Of a stretch of DNA of 64,000 nucleotides, positions 54,781 through 63,383 are shown piece after piece. The DNA is from Pseudomonadaceae bacterium SI-3. GTDB taxonomy: Bacteria; Pseudomonadota; Gammaproteobacteria; Pseudomonadales; Pseudomonadaceae. How positions within the stretch are numbered: position 1 is the first letter of the stretch; every line of letters starts with the position of its first letter. The notes below the pieces were generated by a model. That model made no database searches. It saw only the letters and a program-made list of their open reading frames with translations, and was not told where the DNA came from. The stretch is from assembly GCA_004010935.1 (NCBI GenBank), contig CP026511.1, positions 62,001 to 126,000 of the forward strand. The letters run 5' to 3'. Both the position numbers and the translations under genes were made by a program.

Positions 54781-54830
54781 CATCCACCGTTGGCCACTGC
54801 TCGGTGGACCGGTGAAGCGCGATTCACCCC
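54781..54830. repeat. CATCCACC hairpin repeat, copy ii
   Basis: CATCCACCGTTGGCCACTGC then TCGGTGGACC and GGTGAAGCGCGATTCACC; two consecutive stems (TCCACCG / CGGTGGA; GGTGAA / TTCACC). It is followed by ACAAAGGCTGAGCCTC. Confidence 0.8.
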
Positions 54831-54886
54831 ACAAAGGCTGAGCCTCAGATAGAGCAGCCCGACCGTAGGGTGGCTGACGCTTTTTT

Positions 54887-54933
54887 ATCCACCGTTGGCC
54901 TCTGCTCGGCGGACCGGTGAAGCGCGATTCCCC
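54887..54933. repeat. CATCCACC hairpin repeat, copy iii
   Basis: ATCCACCGTTGGCCTCTGCT then CGGCGGACC and GGTGAAGCGCGATTC, followed by TACAAAGGCTCAGCCTC. About 106 bases downstream of copy ii and in the same orientation. Confidence 0.8.
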
Positions 54934-55036
54934 TACAAAGGCTCAGCCTCACCAGCGAGCGACTCGACCTCAATCCAGGGCGAACCGGCGTCATTCGTTA
55001 CACTCTCATGCTCCACCGCCGCCATTGAGCAGTTGC

Positions 55037-56971
55037 ATGCCCAGCTCCGCACCATCCGACACCGCTGCATCCCTTCCCCTTGTGCTTGCCGGGCCCATGC
55101 TGCGCCGGCTCGACGCGGGGCGGCTGGTGCTCTGGCTGGTGGCCCGTGAGCCCCTGTCATTGCGCCTGATGTTGCAGCCCGAAGGTGACGCGTCGCGTTT
55201 GCTGGCATTGGAAGGGGAGGCCTGCCGTCGTCTGCGCATCGGCACCTCGGCCTGGCTGCATCTGATTGATGTCCACCTCGAGACGCCGCTGCCGGTCGAC
55301 CGACTGATCGAATACGACCTGCTAATCAGCGGACAGGGCGTCGAGCGGGGCATCGCTCAATGGGCGCCGCACCTGATCCACGAAGGCTGCGACCGGCCGG
55401 CCTTCGTCGTCCGCTCGCGCTATGACGATCTACTGCACGGCTCCTGTCGCAAGCCCCATCACGCGTCGTCGGATGGGCTGGTGACCGTCGATTCGCTGAT
55501 CAAGGATGTACGCCACGCGCCCGAGCGCTGGCCGGCCGCGCTGCTGATGACCGGAGATCAGGTGTACGCCGATGATGTGGCGGGCCCAATGCTGGTCGCC
55601 ATCCATGCGCTGATCCGCCGGCTCGGGCTATACGGCGAATGCCTGGAGGGCGCGACCGTGGCCAACAGCGAAGAGCTGATGGCGCACCCGGCCACCTATT
55701 ACCGGCGCGCCGAACTGCTGCCGGCGTTCAAATCCAACGAGGCGCTGCGCGAGCGCTTCTTCGGTGGCGTCGAGAAACCGGTATTCACCACCTCCAGCGC
55801 GCACAACCATCTGGTGACGTTGGGCGAAGTCCTGGCCATGTACCTGCTGGTCTGGTCACCGGTGCCCTGGACGCTGATCGAGCTACAGGCGCCGCCGCTG
55901 GACGAGGATATGGCCCAGCGCTACGCCCGCGAAGCCGAGTGCATCGACGCGTTCCGCCAGGGGTTGCCGCAGGTGGCACGCGGACTGGCACATCTGCCGT
56001 CGCTGATGATCTTCGACGACCACGACATCACCGATGACTGGAACCTCAGTGCGCGCTGGGAGGAGACCGCCTACGGCCATCCCTTCTCACGGCGCATCAT
56101 CGGTAATGCGCTGCTGGGTTATTTGCTGTGCCAGGCCTGGGGCAATGCACCGGATGCCTGTGTCACGTCGTTGCAGACGGTCGAGGCATTGTTGGCAAGC
56201 GGCGAGGACGGCCAGCTCGACTGTGCGCTGCATGATCAAGTGGTGGACGAGGTGTTGAAGCGCGGTGATTGGGGCTATGTCATCGCCAGCGAACCGGCGC
56301 TGGTGGTGCTCGACACCCGCACCCGACGCTGGCGCAACGAGCGCAACCTGAGTCGGCCTTCGGGCCTGATGGATTGGGAGGCACTCACCGATCTGCAACA
56401 GCACATCCTCGACCATCGCTCGGTAGTCATCGTCTCGCCGGCGCCGATGTTCGGCGTCAAGCTGATCGAGACTGTCCAGCGCGTGTTCAGCTGGGCCGGG
56501 CTTTCCCTGCTGGTCGATGCGGAAAACTGGATGGCGCACCGCGGCGCCGCCCAGGTCATGCTCAACATCTTTCGTCACACCCGCACGCCGGGCAACTACG
56601 TTGTCCTCTCCGGTGACGTGCATTACTCCTTCGCCTACGAGGTACATGTACGCGGGCGGGCGGAAGGGCCGAAGATTTGGCAGATCACCAGCAGCGGGGT
56701 GAAGAACGAATTTCCACGCCGTCTGTTGGACCTGTTCGATCGCCTCAATCGCTGGCTGTATTCACCGCGCTCGCCGTTGAACTGGTTCACCAAACGCCGC
56801 CGCGTGCGAGTCCAACCGTGGCTGCCCAGCCGCAGCCGGTCCGGTGAGCGGTTGTGGAACGGCTCGGGGATCGGGCGCGTCCGCCTGGATGCGGAAGGTC
56901 GCCCGGCACGGGTGGAGCAGATCAACGCCGACGGCTCGCCCCCGGTGACCTTTGCGCCTGAACGCGAGTAG
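55037..56971 (+). CDS. PhoD-like metallophosphoesterase
   Basis: A 644-residue protein of the PhoD-like superfamily. Metal-binding motifs are in order: LLMTGDQVYADDVAGP, MIFDDHDITDDWN and VVLSGDVHYSFAYE, with a HILDHRSVVIVSPAPMFG segment between. There is no Tat signal, so unlike secreted PhoD it should be cytoplasmic; such proteins occur in many Pseudomonas. It probably hydrolyses a phosphate ester of unknown identity. Residues 560-640 (FTKRRRVRVQPWLPSRSRSG) form an unusual basic C-terminal region. ATG 55037 is chosen as the longer frame to 54917 overlaps the hairpin repeats. Confidence 0.88.
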   Translation: MPSSAPSDTAASLPLVLAGPMLRRLDAGRLVLWLVAREPLSLRLMLQPEGDASRLLALEGEACRRLRIGTSAWLHLIDVHLETPLPVDRLIEYDLLISGQGVERGIAQWAPHLIHEGCDRPAFVVRSRYDDLLHGSCRKPHHASSDGLVTVDSLIKDVRHAPERWPAALLMTGDQVYADDVAGPMLVAIHALIRRLGLYGECLEGATVANSEELMAHPATYYRRAELLPAFKSNEALRERFFGGVEKPVFTTSSAHNHLVTLGEVLAMYLLVWSPVPWTLIELQAPPLDEDMAQRYAREAECIDAFRQGLPQVARGLAHLPSLMIFDDHDITDDWNLSARWEETAYGHPFSRRIIGNALLGYLLCQAWGNAPDACVTSLQTVEALLASGEDGQLDCALHDQVVDEVLKRGDWGYVIASEPALVVLDTRTRRWRNERNLSRPSGLMDWEALTDLQQHILDHRSVVIVSPAPMFGVKLIETVQRVFSWAGLSLLVDAENWMAHRGAAQVMLNIFRHTRTPGNYVVLSGDVHYSFAYEVHVRGRAEGPKIWQITSSGVKNEFPRRLLDLFDRLNRWLYSPRSPLNWFTKRRRVRVQPWLPSRSRSGERLWNGSGIGRVRLDAEGRPARVEQINADGSPPVTFAPERE

Positions 56972-56977
56972 CGTGCA

Positions 56978-57622
56978 TCAGCTGAACGCAGCCCGCAGCG
57001 CTGGCAGGGTCGCGTAGTAGTAGGCCGGGGACTCGGCCATCAGCTCGGCGTGGCTGCCAAAGCCGTAGCCCACGCCGACCGCCTGCAAGCCGTTGCGGTG
57101 TGCGCCGATCAGGTCGTGCTTGCGGTCGCCGATCATCAAGGTGTGTTCGGGATCGAGCCTTTCTTCGGTGATCAGGTGGGCAATCAGCTCGACCTTGTTT
57201 GTGCGGGTGCCGTCCAGCTCACTGCCGTAGATGACCTTGAAATGGTGATCGAAGGCAAAATGCCGGGCGATCTCGCGGGCGAACACCGAGGGTTTCGAGG
57301 TCGCAACATAGAGCGTCCGACCCTGACCGCGCAGGTGCTCGAGCATCTCCAATACGCCGTCGAATAGCAGGTTCTCGTACAGGCCGACCGTCTTGAACCG
57401 CTCGCGGTAATGCCCCACCGCTTCCCAGGCGCGCGCTTCGTCGAAGCCATAGAACTCCATGAAGGCTTGCAGCAGCGGCGGCCCGATGAAGGGCTCGAGC
57501 TTGGTCAGATCCGGCTCGTCGATGCCGAGCTTGGCCAGCGCATGCTGGATCGAGCGGGTGATGCCCTCGCGCGGATCGGTGAGGGTGCCGTCGAGGTCGA
57601 AGAGGATGGTCGAATGATGCAT
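56978..57622 (-). CDS. HAD-superfamily phosphatase, Gph-like
   Basis: A 214-residue HAD hydrolase of the phosphoglycolate phosphatase-like group. Motif I is ILFDLDGTLTDPREG with both aspartates, motif II is ATSKPSVFA, the lysine is in TRTNKVELI and motif IV is LMIGDRKHDLIGAHRNG. The substrate is a small phosphorylated metabolite, not defined from sequence. ATG 57622 lies right before the domain; the frame extending to 57751 lacks a ribosome site. Convergent with the PhoD-like gene. Confidence 0.9.
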   Translation of the reverse strand: MHHSTILFDLDGTLTDPREGITRSIQHALAKLGIDEPDLTKLEPFIGPPLLQAFMEFYGFDEARAWEAVGHYRERFKTVGLYENLLFDGVLEMLEHLRGQGRTLYVATSKPSVFAREIARHFAFDHHFKVIYGSELDGTRTNKVELIAHLITEERLDPEHTLMIGDRKHDLIGAHRNGLQAVGVGYGFGSHAELMAESPAYYYATLPALRAAFS

Positions 57623-57790
57623 GAAGTCGAGCCGGCTGCTAGGTGGCCGCCGATTGTCCCGCACTCGGCGCGCGGCCGGCAAACCCGAGCTCCGGCAACC
57701 TAGCCCCCCGGCAAGCGTGGGCTCGGCGCAGTGGATCAGCGGGGAGCGCATTGAGGCGTCTTAGCGGGATGTTTCGTTGAACCTCGCCAT

Positions 57791-57814
57791 GATCGCCAGC
57801 AAGCTGGCTCCTAC
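57791..57814. repeat. REP palindrome (GATCGCCAGC family)
   Basis: GATCGCCAGCAAGCTGGCTC followed by CTAC; inverted relative to the copy at 57922. Confidence 0.85.
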
Positions 57815-57921
57815 GGATCACCAATTCTCTGCGAAATCTGGAATTCGATCCCGGATTGGATCAGCAACCACGCCAGAGTCGCAGGGCCCCGGACAGAGGC
57901 GCGAGCATGGCACTGCCTTTC

Positions 57922-57945
57922 GTAGGAGCCAGCTTGCTGGCTATC
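57922..57945. repeat. REP palindrome, inverted partner
   Basis: GTAGGAGCCAGCTTGCTGGC followed by TATC (GATC eroded to TATC); forms a widely spaced pair with the copy at 57791. Confidence 0.85.
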
Positions 57946-57958
57946 CGCTGCGAACACA

Positions 57959-58501
57959 TCAGTCAGCGTACGCCTGCTCCAGATGCTGATCCTTCAGCTT
58001 CACGTAGTTACCCGCGGTATAGCTGAAAAAGCTGCGCTCCTTCTCGGTCAGCGGGCGGGCTTGTTTCGCCGGGCTGCCGACGTAGAGGTAGCCGCTCTGC
58101 AGGGTCTTGCCCGGCGGCACCAGGCTGCCAGCGCCAATGATCACCTCGTCCTCGACCACCGCGCCATCCATCACGATGGACCCCATCCCCACCAGGATGC
58201 GACTGCCCAGCGTGCAGCCATGCAGGGTGACCTTGTGCCCGACCGTCACCTCGTCACCGATGGTCAGCGGGAAGCCGTCCGGGTTGAAGGGGCCGGCGTG
58301 GGTGATGTGCAGGACGCTGCCGTCCTGGATGCTGCTACGCGTGCCGATGCGGATGCGGTGCATATCGCCGCGGATCACGGTGAGTGGCCAGACCGAGCTG
58401 TCCGCGCCGATCTCGATATCGCCGATAAGCACCGCGCTGGGGTCGACGAAGACACGCTCGCCCAAGGTGGGCGTGTGGCCCTGGTAGGTTCGGATGCTCA
58501 T
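57959..58501 (-). CDS. gamma-carbonic-anhydrase-like hexapeptide protein
   Basis: A 180-residue left-handed beta-helix protein with repeated hexapeptides (IGDIEIGADSSVWPLTVI, VGHKVTLHGCTLGSRIL, MDGAVVEDEVIIGAGSLVPP). Zinc-ligand candidates are H in RIGTRSSIQDGSVLHITHAG and HKVTLHG, as in gamma-carbonic anhydrase/YrdA-type proteins. Enzyme activity in this family varies, so carbonic anhydrase function is not certain. GAGGAGCAACTC sets the ATG at 58501. An operon with the HAD gene is possible but the gap is long. Confidence 0.92.
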   Translation of the reverse strand: MSIRTYQGHTPTLGERVFVDPSAVLIGDIEIGADSSVWPLTVIRGDMHRIRIGTRSSIQDGSVLHITHAGPFNPDGFPLTIGDEVTVGHKVTLHGCTLGSRILVGMGSIVMDGAVVEDEVIIGAGSLVPPGKTLQSGYLYVGSPAKQARPLTEKERSFFSYTAGNYVKLKDQHLEQAYAD

Positions 58502-58535
58502 GAGTTGCTCCTCTAGCTCGAAGATTGGGCGGTTT

Positions 58536-59357
58536 CTAGTGGACAGGCCCAGCGGCTGAACTGCTGCCGGGCCGGAAGAATTCGCCTGGGGTGGCGCCGA
58601 ATTGTTCGCGAAAGGCCGCGATGAAGGCCGACAGGGATTCATAGCCGCAGCCCAGCGCGACGTCGGTGACTCGCTCGCCTCGCTCGAGTGCCGGTAGTGC
58701 GCTGAGCAGCCGCAAGCGCTGGCGCCAGGCGCGGAAGGTCAACCCGGTTTCGCGGAGGAACAAGCGGCTCAGGGTGCGTTCCGAGACCCCCAGGATTCGG
58801 CTCCAGTCAGCCAGCCCTTCCTGCGACTCCGGTTGCGCCTGCAGACTCTTGCACAGCCGATGCAGGCGCGGCTCGGTCGGCAGCGGCAGGACCAGCTCGA
58901 CTTCCGGGGCGGATCCCAGCTGGTCCAGCAGCACCTGTACCAGACGACCTTCGGCGCCGTCCTCGGCATAGGCTTCAGGCAGCGTGCTGAAATGTCGGAT
59001 CAGCTCGCGCAACAAGGGGCTCACCTGCAGCACGCGGCAATGCTCCGGCGCATGGCTGACCACGCTGCGATCGATGTACAGGCTGCGAATGCAGGTGTCC
59101 GGCGCGCAGAACACCTGATGGGTGATGCCGGCGGGAATCCATACTGCGCGCAGCGGCGGCGCAATGAAGCGGCCGCTGTCGGTGCGCACCTCGAGCACAC
59201 CCTCGACCGCATGGGACAGCTGCACCCAGGGATGGGCGTGACGGTAGCCAAGCTTGAGGTTGGGCGGCGAGTCGAGCTGTCCATAGACGGGTCGCGGCAG
59301 TGCTTTGAGTTCGCCCAGGCGGGTGATCAATGCGGCTTCTTGTCCGATTGGCGACAT
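58536..59357 (-). CDS. AraC-family transcriptional regulator
   Basis: A 273-residue regulator. The N-terminal cupin-like sensing domain has HAHPWVQLSHAVEGVLEV and RAVWIPAGITHQV; the C-terminal two helix-turn-helix units are in GLADWSRILGVSERTLSRLF and VTDVALGCGYESLSAFIAAF, ending FREQFGATPGEFF. It is divergent from a symporter-like gene with 85 bases between them, so it likely controls that transporter; the effector is unknown. ATG 59357 fits the cupin start; the longer frame to 59423 overlaps the other promoter. Confidence 0.9.
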   Translation of the reverse strand: MSPIGQEAALITRLGELKALPRPVYGQLDSPPNLKLGYRHAHPWVQLSHAVEGVLEVRTDSGRFIAPPLRAVWIPAGITHQVFCAPDTCIRSLYIDRSVVSHAPEHCRVLQVSPLLRELIRHFSTLPEAYAEDGAEGRLVQVLLDQLGSAPEVELVLPLPTEPRLHRLCKSLQAQPESQEGLADWSRILGVSERTLSRLFLRETGLTFRAWRQRLRLLSALPALERGERVTDVALGCGYESLSAFIAAFREQFGATPGEFFRPGSSSAAGPVH

Positions 59358-59442
59358 TTCGTGCCTGCTTGGCGTTAGTCGGAAGGTTGCGCCCACGTTA
59401 AGGTCGATTCCAGTTACCCGCAAGCCCTAAGGAATAGTGTTC
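59358..59442. promoter_or_regulatory. divergent promoter region of AraC gene and symporter
   Basis: 85 bases between divergent starts. It should hold both promoters and the AraC-type operator; TTAAGG at 59398 and AAGGAATAG before the symporter are visible, but no operator is assigned. Confidence 0.55.
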
Positions 59443-60435
59443 ATGGCCAAGCTCCGCATCCTCTTCGATAACTTCACGCTCGCCTTGCTGGCGGTGGTCG
59501 CCATCGCCACGGTGTTTCCCTGCGAAGGCCGAGGTGCGGTGTTCTTCGAGTGGCTGACGGCGGCCGCTATCGCGCTGTTGTTCTTCATGCACGGCGCCAA
59601 ATTGTCCCGTGAGGCCATCCTCGCTGGCGCCGGCCACTGGCGCCTGCACCTGCTGGTCTTCGCCTGCACCTTCGTCATGTTTCCGCTGCTGGGGCTGGCG
59701 CTCAAGCCGGTGTTGACGCCGATGGTCGGCGACGAGTTGTACCTGGGCATGCTCTACCTCTGTGCGCTGCCGGCTACGGTGCAATCGGCCATCGCCTTCA
59801 CTTCACTGGCGCGCGGCAACGTCCCGGCGGCGATCTGCAGTGCTGCCGCATCCAGCCTGATCGGCATCTTCCTCACGCCGCTACTGGTGCTGTTGCTCAT
59901 GGGCGTCGAAGGTGAGAGCGGCTCGACGCTGGATTCCATCGGCAAGATCGTTCTGCAGTTGCTGGTGCCCTTCATCGCGGGGCAGGTCGCACGGCGTTGG
60001 ATCGGCGCCTGGGTCGCGCGCAACAAGACCTGGCTGAAGACCGTCGATCAAAGTTCCATCCTGCTGGTGGTCTACACCGCGTTCAGCGGCGCGGTGGTCG
60101 ATGGCCTCTGGCAGATTGTGCCGCTGGGCCATTTGATGGGGCTGGTGGTCGCCTGCTGCCTGTTGCTGGCAATCGTCCTGTGGCTGACCAGCGTGCTGGC
60201 CAAGGTGTTTGGCTTCAACCTCGAAGACCGCATCACCATCCTATTCGCCGGCTCGAAGAAGAGCCTGGCCACTGGCGTGCCGATGGCCCAGGTGCTGTTC
60301 GCCACCAGCGCGGTGGGCATGATCATCCTGCCGCTGATGATCTTTCATCAGATCCAGCTGATGGTCTGCACAGTGCTGGCGCAGCGCTACGCGCGCCGTC
60401 CCGAGCTGCCCGTGGAGTCGCCTGCGGCTCAGTAG
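59443..60435 (+). CDS. bile acid:sodium symporter-like transporter (YfeH/SBF-like)
   Basis: A 330-residue inner-membrane protein with about ten hydrophobic segments. SBF-like text includes FFMHGAKLSREAILAG, LPATVQSAIAFTSLARGN and FAGSKKSLATGVPMAQVLF, typical of the bacterial YfeH group. Substrate unknown; probably an organic anion moved with Na+. ATG 59443 is 9 bases after AAGGA, better than the GTG at 59437. It is divergent from an AraC regulator. Confidence 0.9.
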   Translation: MAKLRILFDNFTLALLAVVAIATVFPCEGRGAVFFEWLTAAAIALLFFMHGAKLSREAILAGAGHWRLHLLVFACTFVMFPLLGLALKPVLTPMVGDELYLGMLYLCALPATVQSAIAFTSLARGNVPAAICSAAASSLIGIFLTPLLVLLLMGVEGESGSTLDSIGKIVLQLLVPFIAGQVARRWIGAWVARNKTWLKTVDQSSILLVVYTAFSGAVVDGLWQIVPLGHLMGLVVACCLLLAIVLWLTSVLAKVFGFNLEDRITILFAGSKKSLATGVPMAQVLFATSAVGMIILPLMIFHQIQLMVCTVLAQRYARRPELPVESPAAQ

Positions 60436-60579
60436 AGCCGCTATCGGGCACGCATCCACTGCAATACATGGGTGCCCGCTTGCTGCGGATCCACACCGCA
60501 GCAACTTTGAACCCGTAGGAGCCAAGGAGGACTGCGATCCGCGTTCGGAACACGACGCTGCCGGAAGCCGCACACCTTT

Positions 60580-60604
60580 GATCGCGAGCAAGCTCGCTCC
60601 TACA
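60580..60604. repeat. REP palindrome (GATCGCGAGC family), copy in block A
   Basis: GATCGCGAGCAAGCTCGCTC followed by CTACA. The block around it starts at 60515 with GTAGGAGCCA, which looks like the head of a mutated partner. Confidence 0.85.
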
Positions 60605-60782
60605 GGAGCTGTGCGGCGGGGGACCGCGTTGCAGGAGACCTTCGCAATGGCAGCTTCTTTGGCGCCACCTGGCTCCGCTATCCGGCGCGCCCCGTTGCAA
60701 TATGTAGGAGCCAGGGGGATGTCCAACCCTTGCTGGCGTCCGCGGTGGCGGAACACAACGCTGCCGGACGCTGCATACTTTT

Positions 60783-60807
60783 GATCGCGAGCAAGCTCGC
60801 TCCTACA
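60783..60807. repeat. REP palindrome (GATCGCGAGC family), copy in block B
   Basis: Identical core to the copy at 60580 with the same downstream GCTGTGCGGCGG. Confidence 0.85.
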
Positions 60808-61039
60808 GAAGCTGTGCGGCGGGAACCCGCGCTGCAGGATACCGTCGCAGTTAAGCAGCCACTCGGCGTGGGCGAGGCGGGTTCGATGATGCCGCGTGGC
60901 GGCGCGCATTCTTGATCGTATAGACCCTGCGGTTTCGTTATCCATAGCGCCACGCTATCGATCCGTTTGCTGGCTGCGCGGTCGGGCAATTGTCTTTAAC
61001 ATGCTCAGCTGATCACTTATTCAAAAAGGGGCAAATGCC

Positions 61040-63088
61040 GTGACCGATACCAACCCGCTGCTTCGGGAATTCGACCTGCCGCCTTATTCCGAGATCCGAC
61101 CCGAGCACGTCGAGCCGGCGGTGGACGCCGTCCTCGGTGACAACCGTGTCGCCTTGCAGGAGTTGCTCAGCCGCCCGGCCGAAAGCCTCGACTGGAGCAC
61201 CCTGGTGGTGGGCCTGGACGAAATGAACGAGCGCCTCAGTCGTGCCTGGGGCCCGGTCAGCCATCTCAATGCCGTGCGCAACAACGCTGAACTGCGCAGC
61301 GCCTATGAGGCCTGCCTGCCGAAGCTGTCCGCCTACGCCACCGAGCTGGGCCAGAACGCTGACCTCTTCGCGGCCTACCAGGCGTTGTCGCTCAGCCCCG
61401 AAGCAGACGGCTTCGACGTGGCGCAGAAGACCATTCTCGAACACGCGCTGCGCGACTTCCGTCTGTCCGGCATTGATCTGCCGCCCGCCGAACAGCAGCG
61501 CTTCGGCGCGATCCGCATGAAGCTCGCCGAGCTGGGCAGCACCTTTTCCAACCAGCTGCTCGACGCCACCCAGGCCTGGACCAAGCACGTCACCGACGAA
61601 AGCCTGCTGGCTGGCATCACCGATTCGTCCAAGACGCAGATGGCGGAGGCCGCCAAAGCCAAAGAGCTAGACGGCTGGCTGATCAGCCTGGAATTCCCCA
61701 GCTACTTCGCCGTGATGACCTACGCCGACAACCGTGCTCTGCGCGAAGAGGTCTATGTCGCCTATTCCACCCGCGCCTCCGATCAGGGACCGAACGCCGG
61801 TCAGTTCGACAACGGCCCGGTGATGGAGCAGATCCTCGACCTGCGTCAGGAACTGGCCAAGCTGCTGGGCTTCGGCAATTACGCCGAGCTGTCGCTGGCC
61901 ACCAAGATGGCCGAGAGCACCGATCAGGTGCTGGGCTTCCTGCGAGATCTGGCCAAGCGCAGCAAACCCTTCGCCGAGCGTGACCTCAAGGAGCTGCGCG
62001 CCTTCGCCGCCGAGCAGGGCGTTACCGACCTGCAGAGCTGGGACGTCAATTACTTTGGCGAGAAGCTGCGCCAGGCCCGTTACAGCCTGAGCCAGGAAGA
62101 GCTGCGTGCCTACTTCCCGGTGGATAAGGTCCTGTCCGGCCTGTTCGCCATCGTCAAGCGCCTGTACGGCATCGAGATTCACGAGCTGGAAGACTTCGAC
62201 AGCTGGCACCCGGACGTTCGCCTGTTCGAAATTCGCGAGAAGGGCGAGCACGTCGGGCGTTTCTTCTTCGACCTCTATGCGCGACCGAACAAGCGCGGCG
62301 GTGCCTGGATGGATGGCGCGCGCGATAAGCGCCGCACCTGCCTGGGCACGTTGCAGACGCCGGTGGCCAACCTGGTCTGCAACTTCACGCCGCCGGTGGG
62401 CGAGCGCCCGGCGCTGCTGACCCATGATGAAGTCACCACGCTGTTCCATGAGTTCGGCCACGGCCTGCATCACCTGCTGACCCAGGTCGAACATGCCGGC
62501 GCCTCGGGCATCAACGGCGTGGCCTGGGATGCGGTGGAGCTGCCGAGCCAGTTCATGGAGAACTGGTGCTGGGAGCCGGAAGGCCTTGCGTGGATCTCCG
62601 GGCACTATCAGACGGGCGAGCGCCTGCCTCAGGACAAGCTGGACCAAATGCTGGCGGCGAAGAACTTCCAGTCCGGCCTGATGATGGTGCGCCAGCTGGA
62701 ATTCTCGCTGTTCGACTTCGAACTGCATGCCACCCATGGCGATGGCCGTAGCGTGCTCCAGGTGCTGGAAAGCATCCGCGACGAAGTCTCGGTGATGCGT
62801 CCGCCGGCCAGCAACCGCTTCCCCAACAGCTTCGCGCACATCTTTTCCGGCGGTTATGCAGCCGGTTACTACAGCTACAAGTGGGCCGAGGTGCTGTCGT
62901 CAGACGCCTTCTCGCGTTTCGAAGAGGAGGGCGTGTTCAACGCCGATACGGGCCGTGCCTTCCGCGACGCCATTCTGGCGCGCGGTGGTTCGCAGGAGCC
63001 CATGGTGCTGTTCGTTGACTTCCGCGGCCGCGAGCCATCTACCGACGCGCTGCTGCGTCATCTAGGTTTGACCGAGGAAGTGGCATGA
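61040..63088 (+). CDS. prlC: oligopeptidase A (M3 metallopeptidase)
   Basis: A 682-residue cytosolic zinc endopeptidase that degrades small peptides, including cleaved signal peptides. The zinc motif is LFHEFGHGLHHLL, with the third ligand in VELPSQFMENWCWE; ARPNKRGGAWMDGARDKR and GGYAAGYYSYKWAEVLSSD are also M3 hallmarks. GTG start at 61040 after AAGGGG. Its stop overlaps the next gene (ATGA), so the pair is translationally coupled, an order I recall from other pseudomonads. Confidence 0.95.
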   Translation: MTDTNPLLREFDLPPYSEIRPEHVEPAVDAVLGDNRVALQELLSRPAESLDWSTLVVGLDEMNERLSRAWGPVSHLNAVRNNAELRSAYEACLPKLSAYATELGQNADLFAAYQALSLSPEADGFDVAQKTILEHALRDFRLSGIDLPPAEQQRFGAIRMKLAELGSTFSNQLLDATQAWTKHVTDESLLAGITDSSKTQMAEAAKAKELDGWLISLEFPSYFAVMTYADNRALREEVYVAYSTRASDQGPNAGQFDNGPVMEQILDLRQELAKLLGFGNYAELSLATKMAESTDQVLGFLRDLAKRSKPFAERDLKELRAFAAEQGVTDLQSWDVNYFGEKLRQARYSLSQEELRAYFPVDKVLSGLFAIVKRLYGIEIHELEDFDSWHPDVRLFEIREKGEHVGRFFFDLYARPNKRGGAWMDGARDKRRTCLGTLQTPVANLVCNFTPPVGERPALLTHDEVTTLFHEFGHGLHHLLTQVEHAGASGINGVAWDAVELPSQFMENWCWEPEGLAWISGHYQTGERLPQDKLDQMLAAKNFQSGLMMVRQLEFSLFDFELHATHGDGRSVLQVLESIRDEVSVMRPPASNRFPNSFAHIFSGGYAAGYYSYKWAEVLSSDAFSRFEEEGVFNADTGRAFRDAILARGGSQEPMVLFVDFRGREPSTDALLRHLGLTEEVA

Positions 63089-63366
63089 GCGACGAGCAGA
63101 GTGTAACCACCACCAAGCGCTTCATCGCCGGTGCCGTGTGCCCGGCGTGCAGCGCCAGTGACAGCATCAAGATGTGGGACGTCGACGGCGTTCCCCACCG
63201 CGAATGCGTGGAGTGCGGCTACGCCGACACCCTCAACGCCCAGGGCCAGTCGGTGCCCTCGGAACTGGGGACGCGGGTTAACAAGGCCAAGCCGAAGGCG
63301 GCTGATCCGCAGGTGCAGGCGGTGCAGTTCTTCCCCAACCCGAAGCTGAAGAAAAAACCCGACTGA
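63085..63366 (+). CDS. YheV-like zinc-ribbon protein
   Basis: A 93-residue protein coupled to prlC by a four-base overlap. Two CxxC pairs (AVCPACSASD and HRECVECGYAD) form a zinc ribbon; the C-terminal tail is basic and proline/lysine-rich (NPKLKKKPD). YheV-type proteins accompany prlC in gammaproteobacteria; function unknown. Confidence 0.88.
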   Translation: MSDEQSVTTTKRFIAGAVCPACSASDSIKMWDVDGVPHRECVECGYADTLNAQGQSVPSELGTRVNKAKPKAADPQVQAVQFFPNPKLKKKPD

Positions 63367-63383
63367 CCGACTGGAGCATCGCC

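Larger units (their letters stand above)
54665..55036. other. repeat-filled gap between IS110 and PhoD-like gene
   Basis: About 370 bases. It holds the right end of the IS, one arm of the GTAGGGTGGGC family (54703-54723), and two copies of the CATCCACC hairpin repeat (listed separately), each preceded by a T run (GACGTTTTTTTCATCC; GACGCTTTTTTATCC). No gene is seen. Confidence 0.7.
57623..57958. other. gap with an outward REP pair
   Basis: About 335 bases between the HAD gene and the gamma-carbonic-anhydrase gene. Two REP copies (listed separately) lie in inverted orientation about 105 bases apart. No gene seen. Confidence 0.6.
60436..61039. other. repeat-rich 600-base gap before prlC
   Basis: No gene is seen. 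Two diverged direct copies of a block (60515-60650 and 60703-60857) begin GTAGGAGCCA, pass through CGCTGCCGGA and a GATCGCGAGC REP, and end with GCTGTGCGGCGG and a GCAGGA motif. The prlC promoter is likely in the last 120 bases; GGGGC precedes its start. Confidence 0.75.

Noticed and set aside
61667..62839. Minus-strand frame (390 codons) antisense to prlC
   Set aside because: Shadow frame without recognisable domains; prlC motifs are all on the plus strand.
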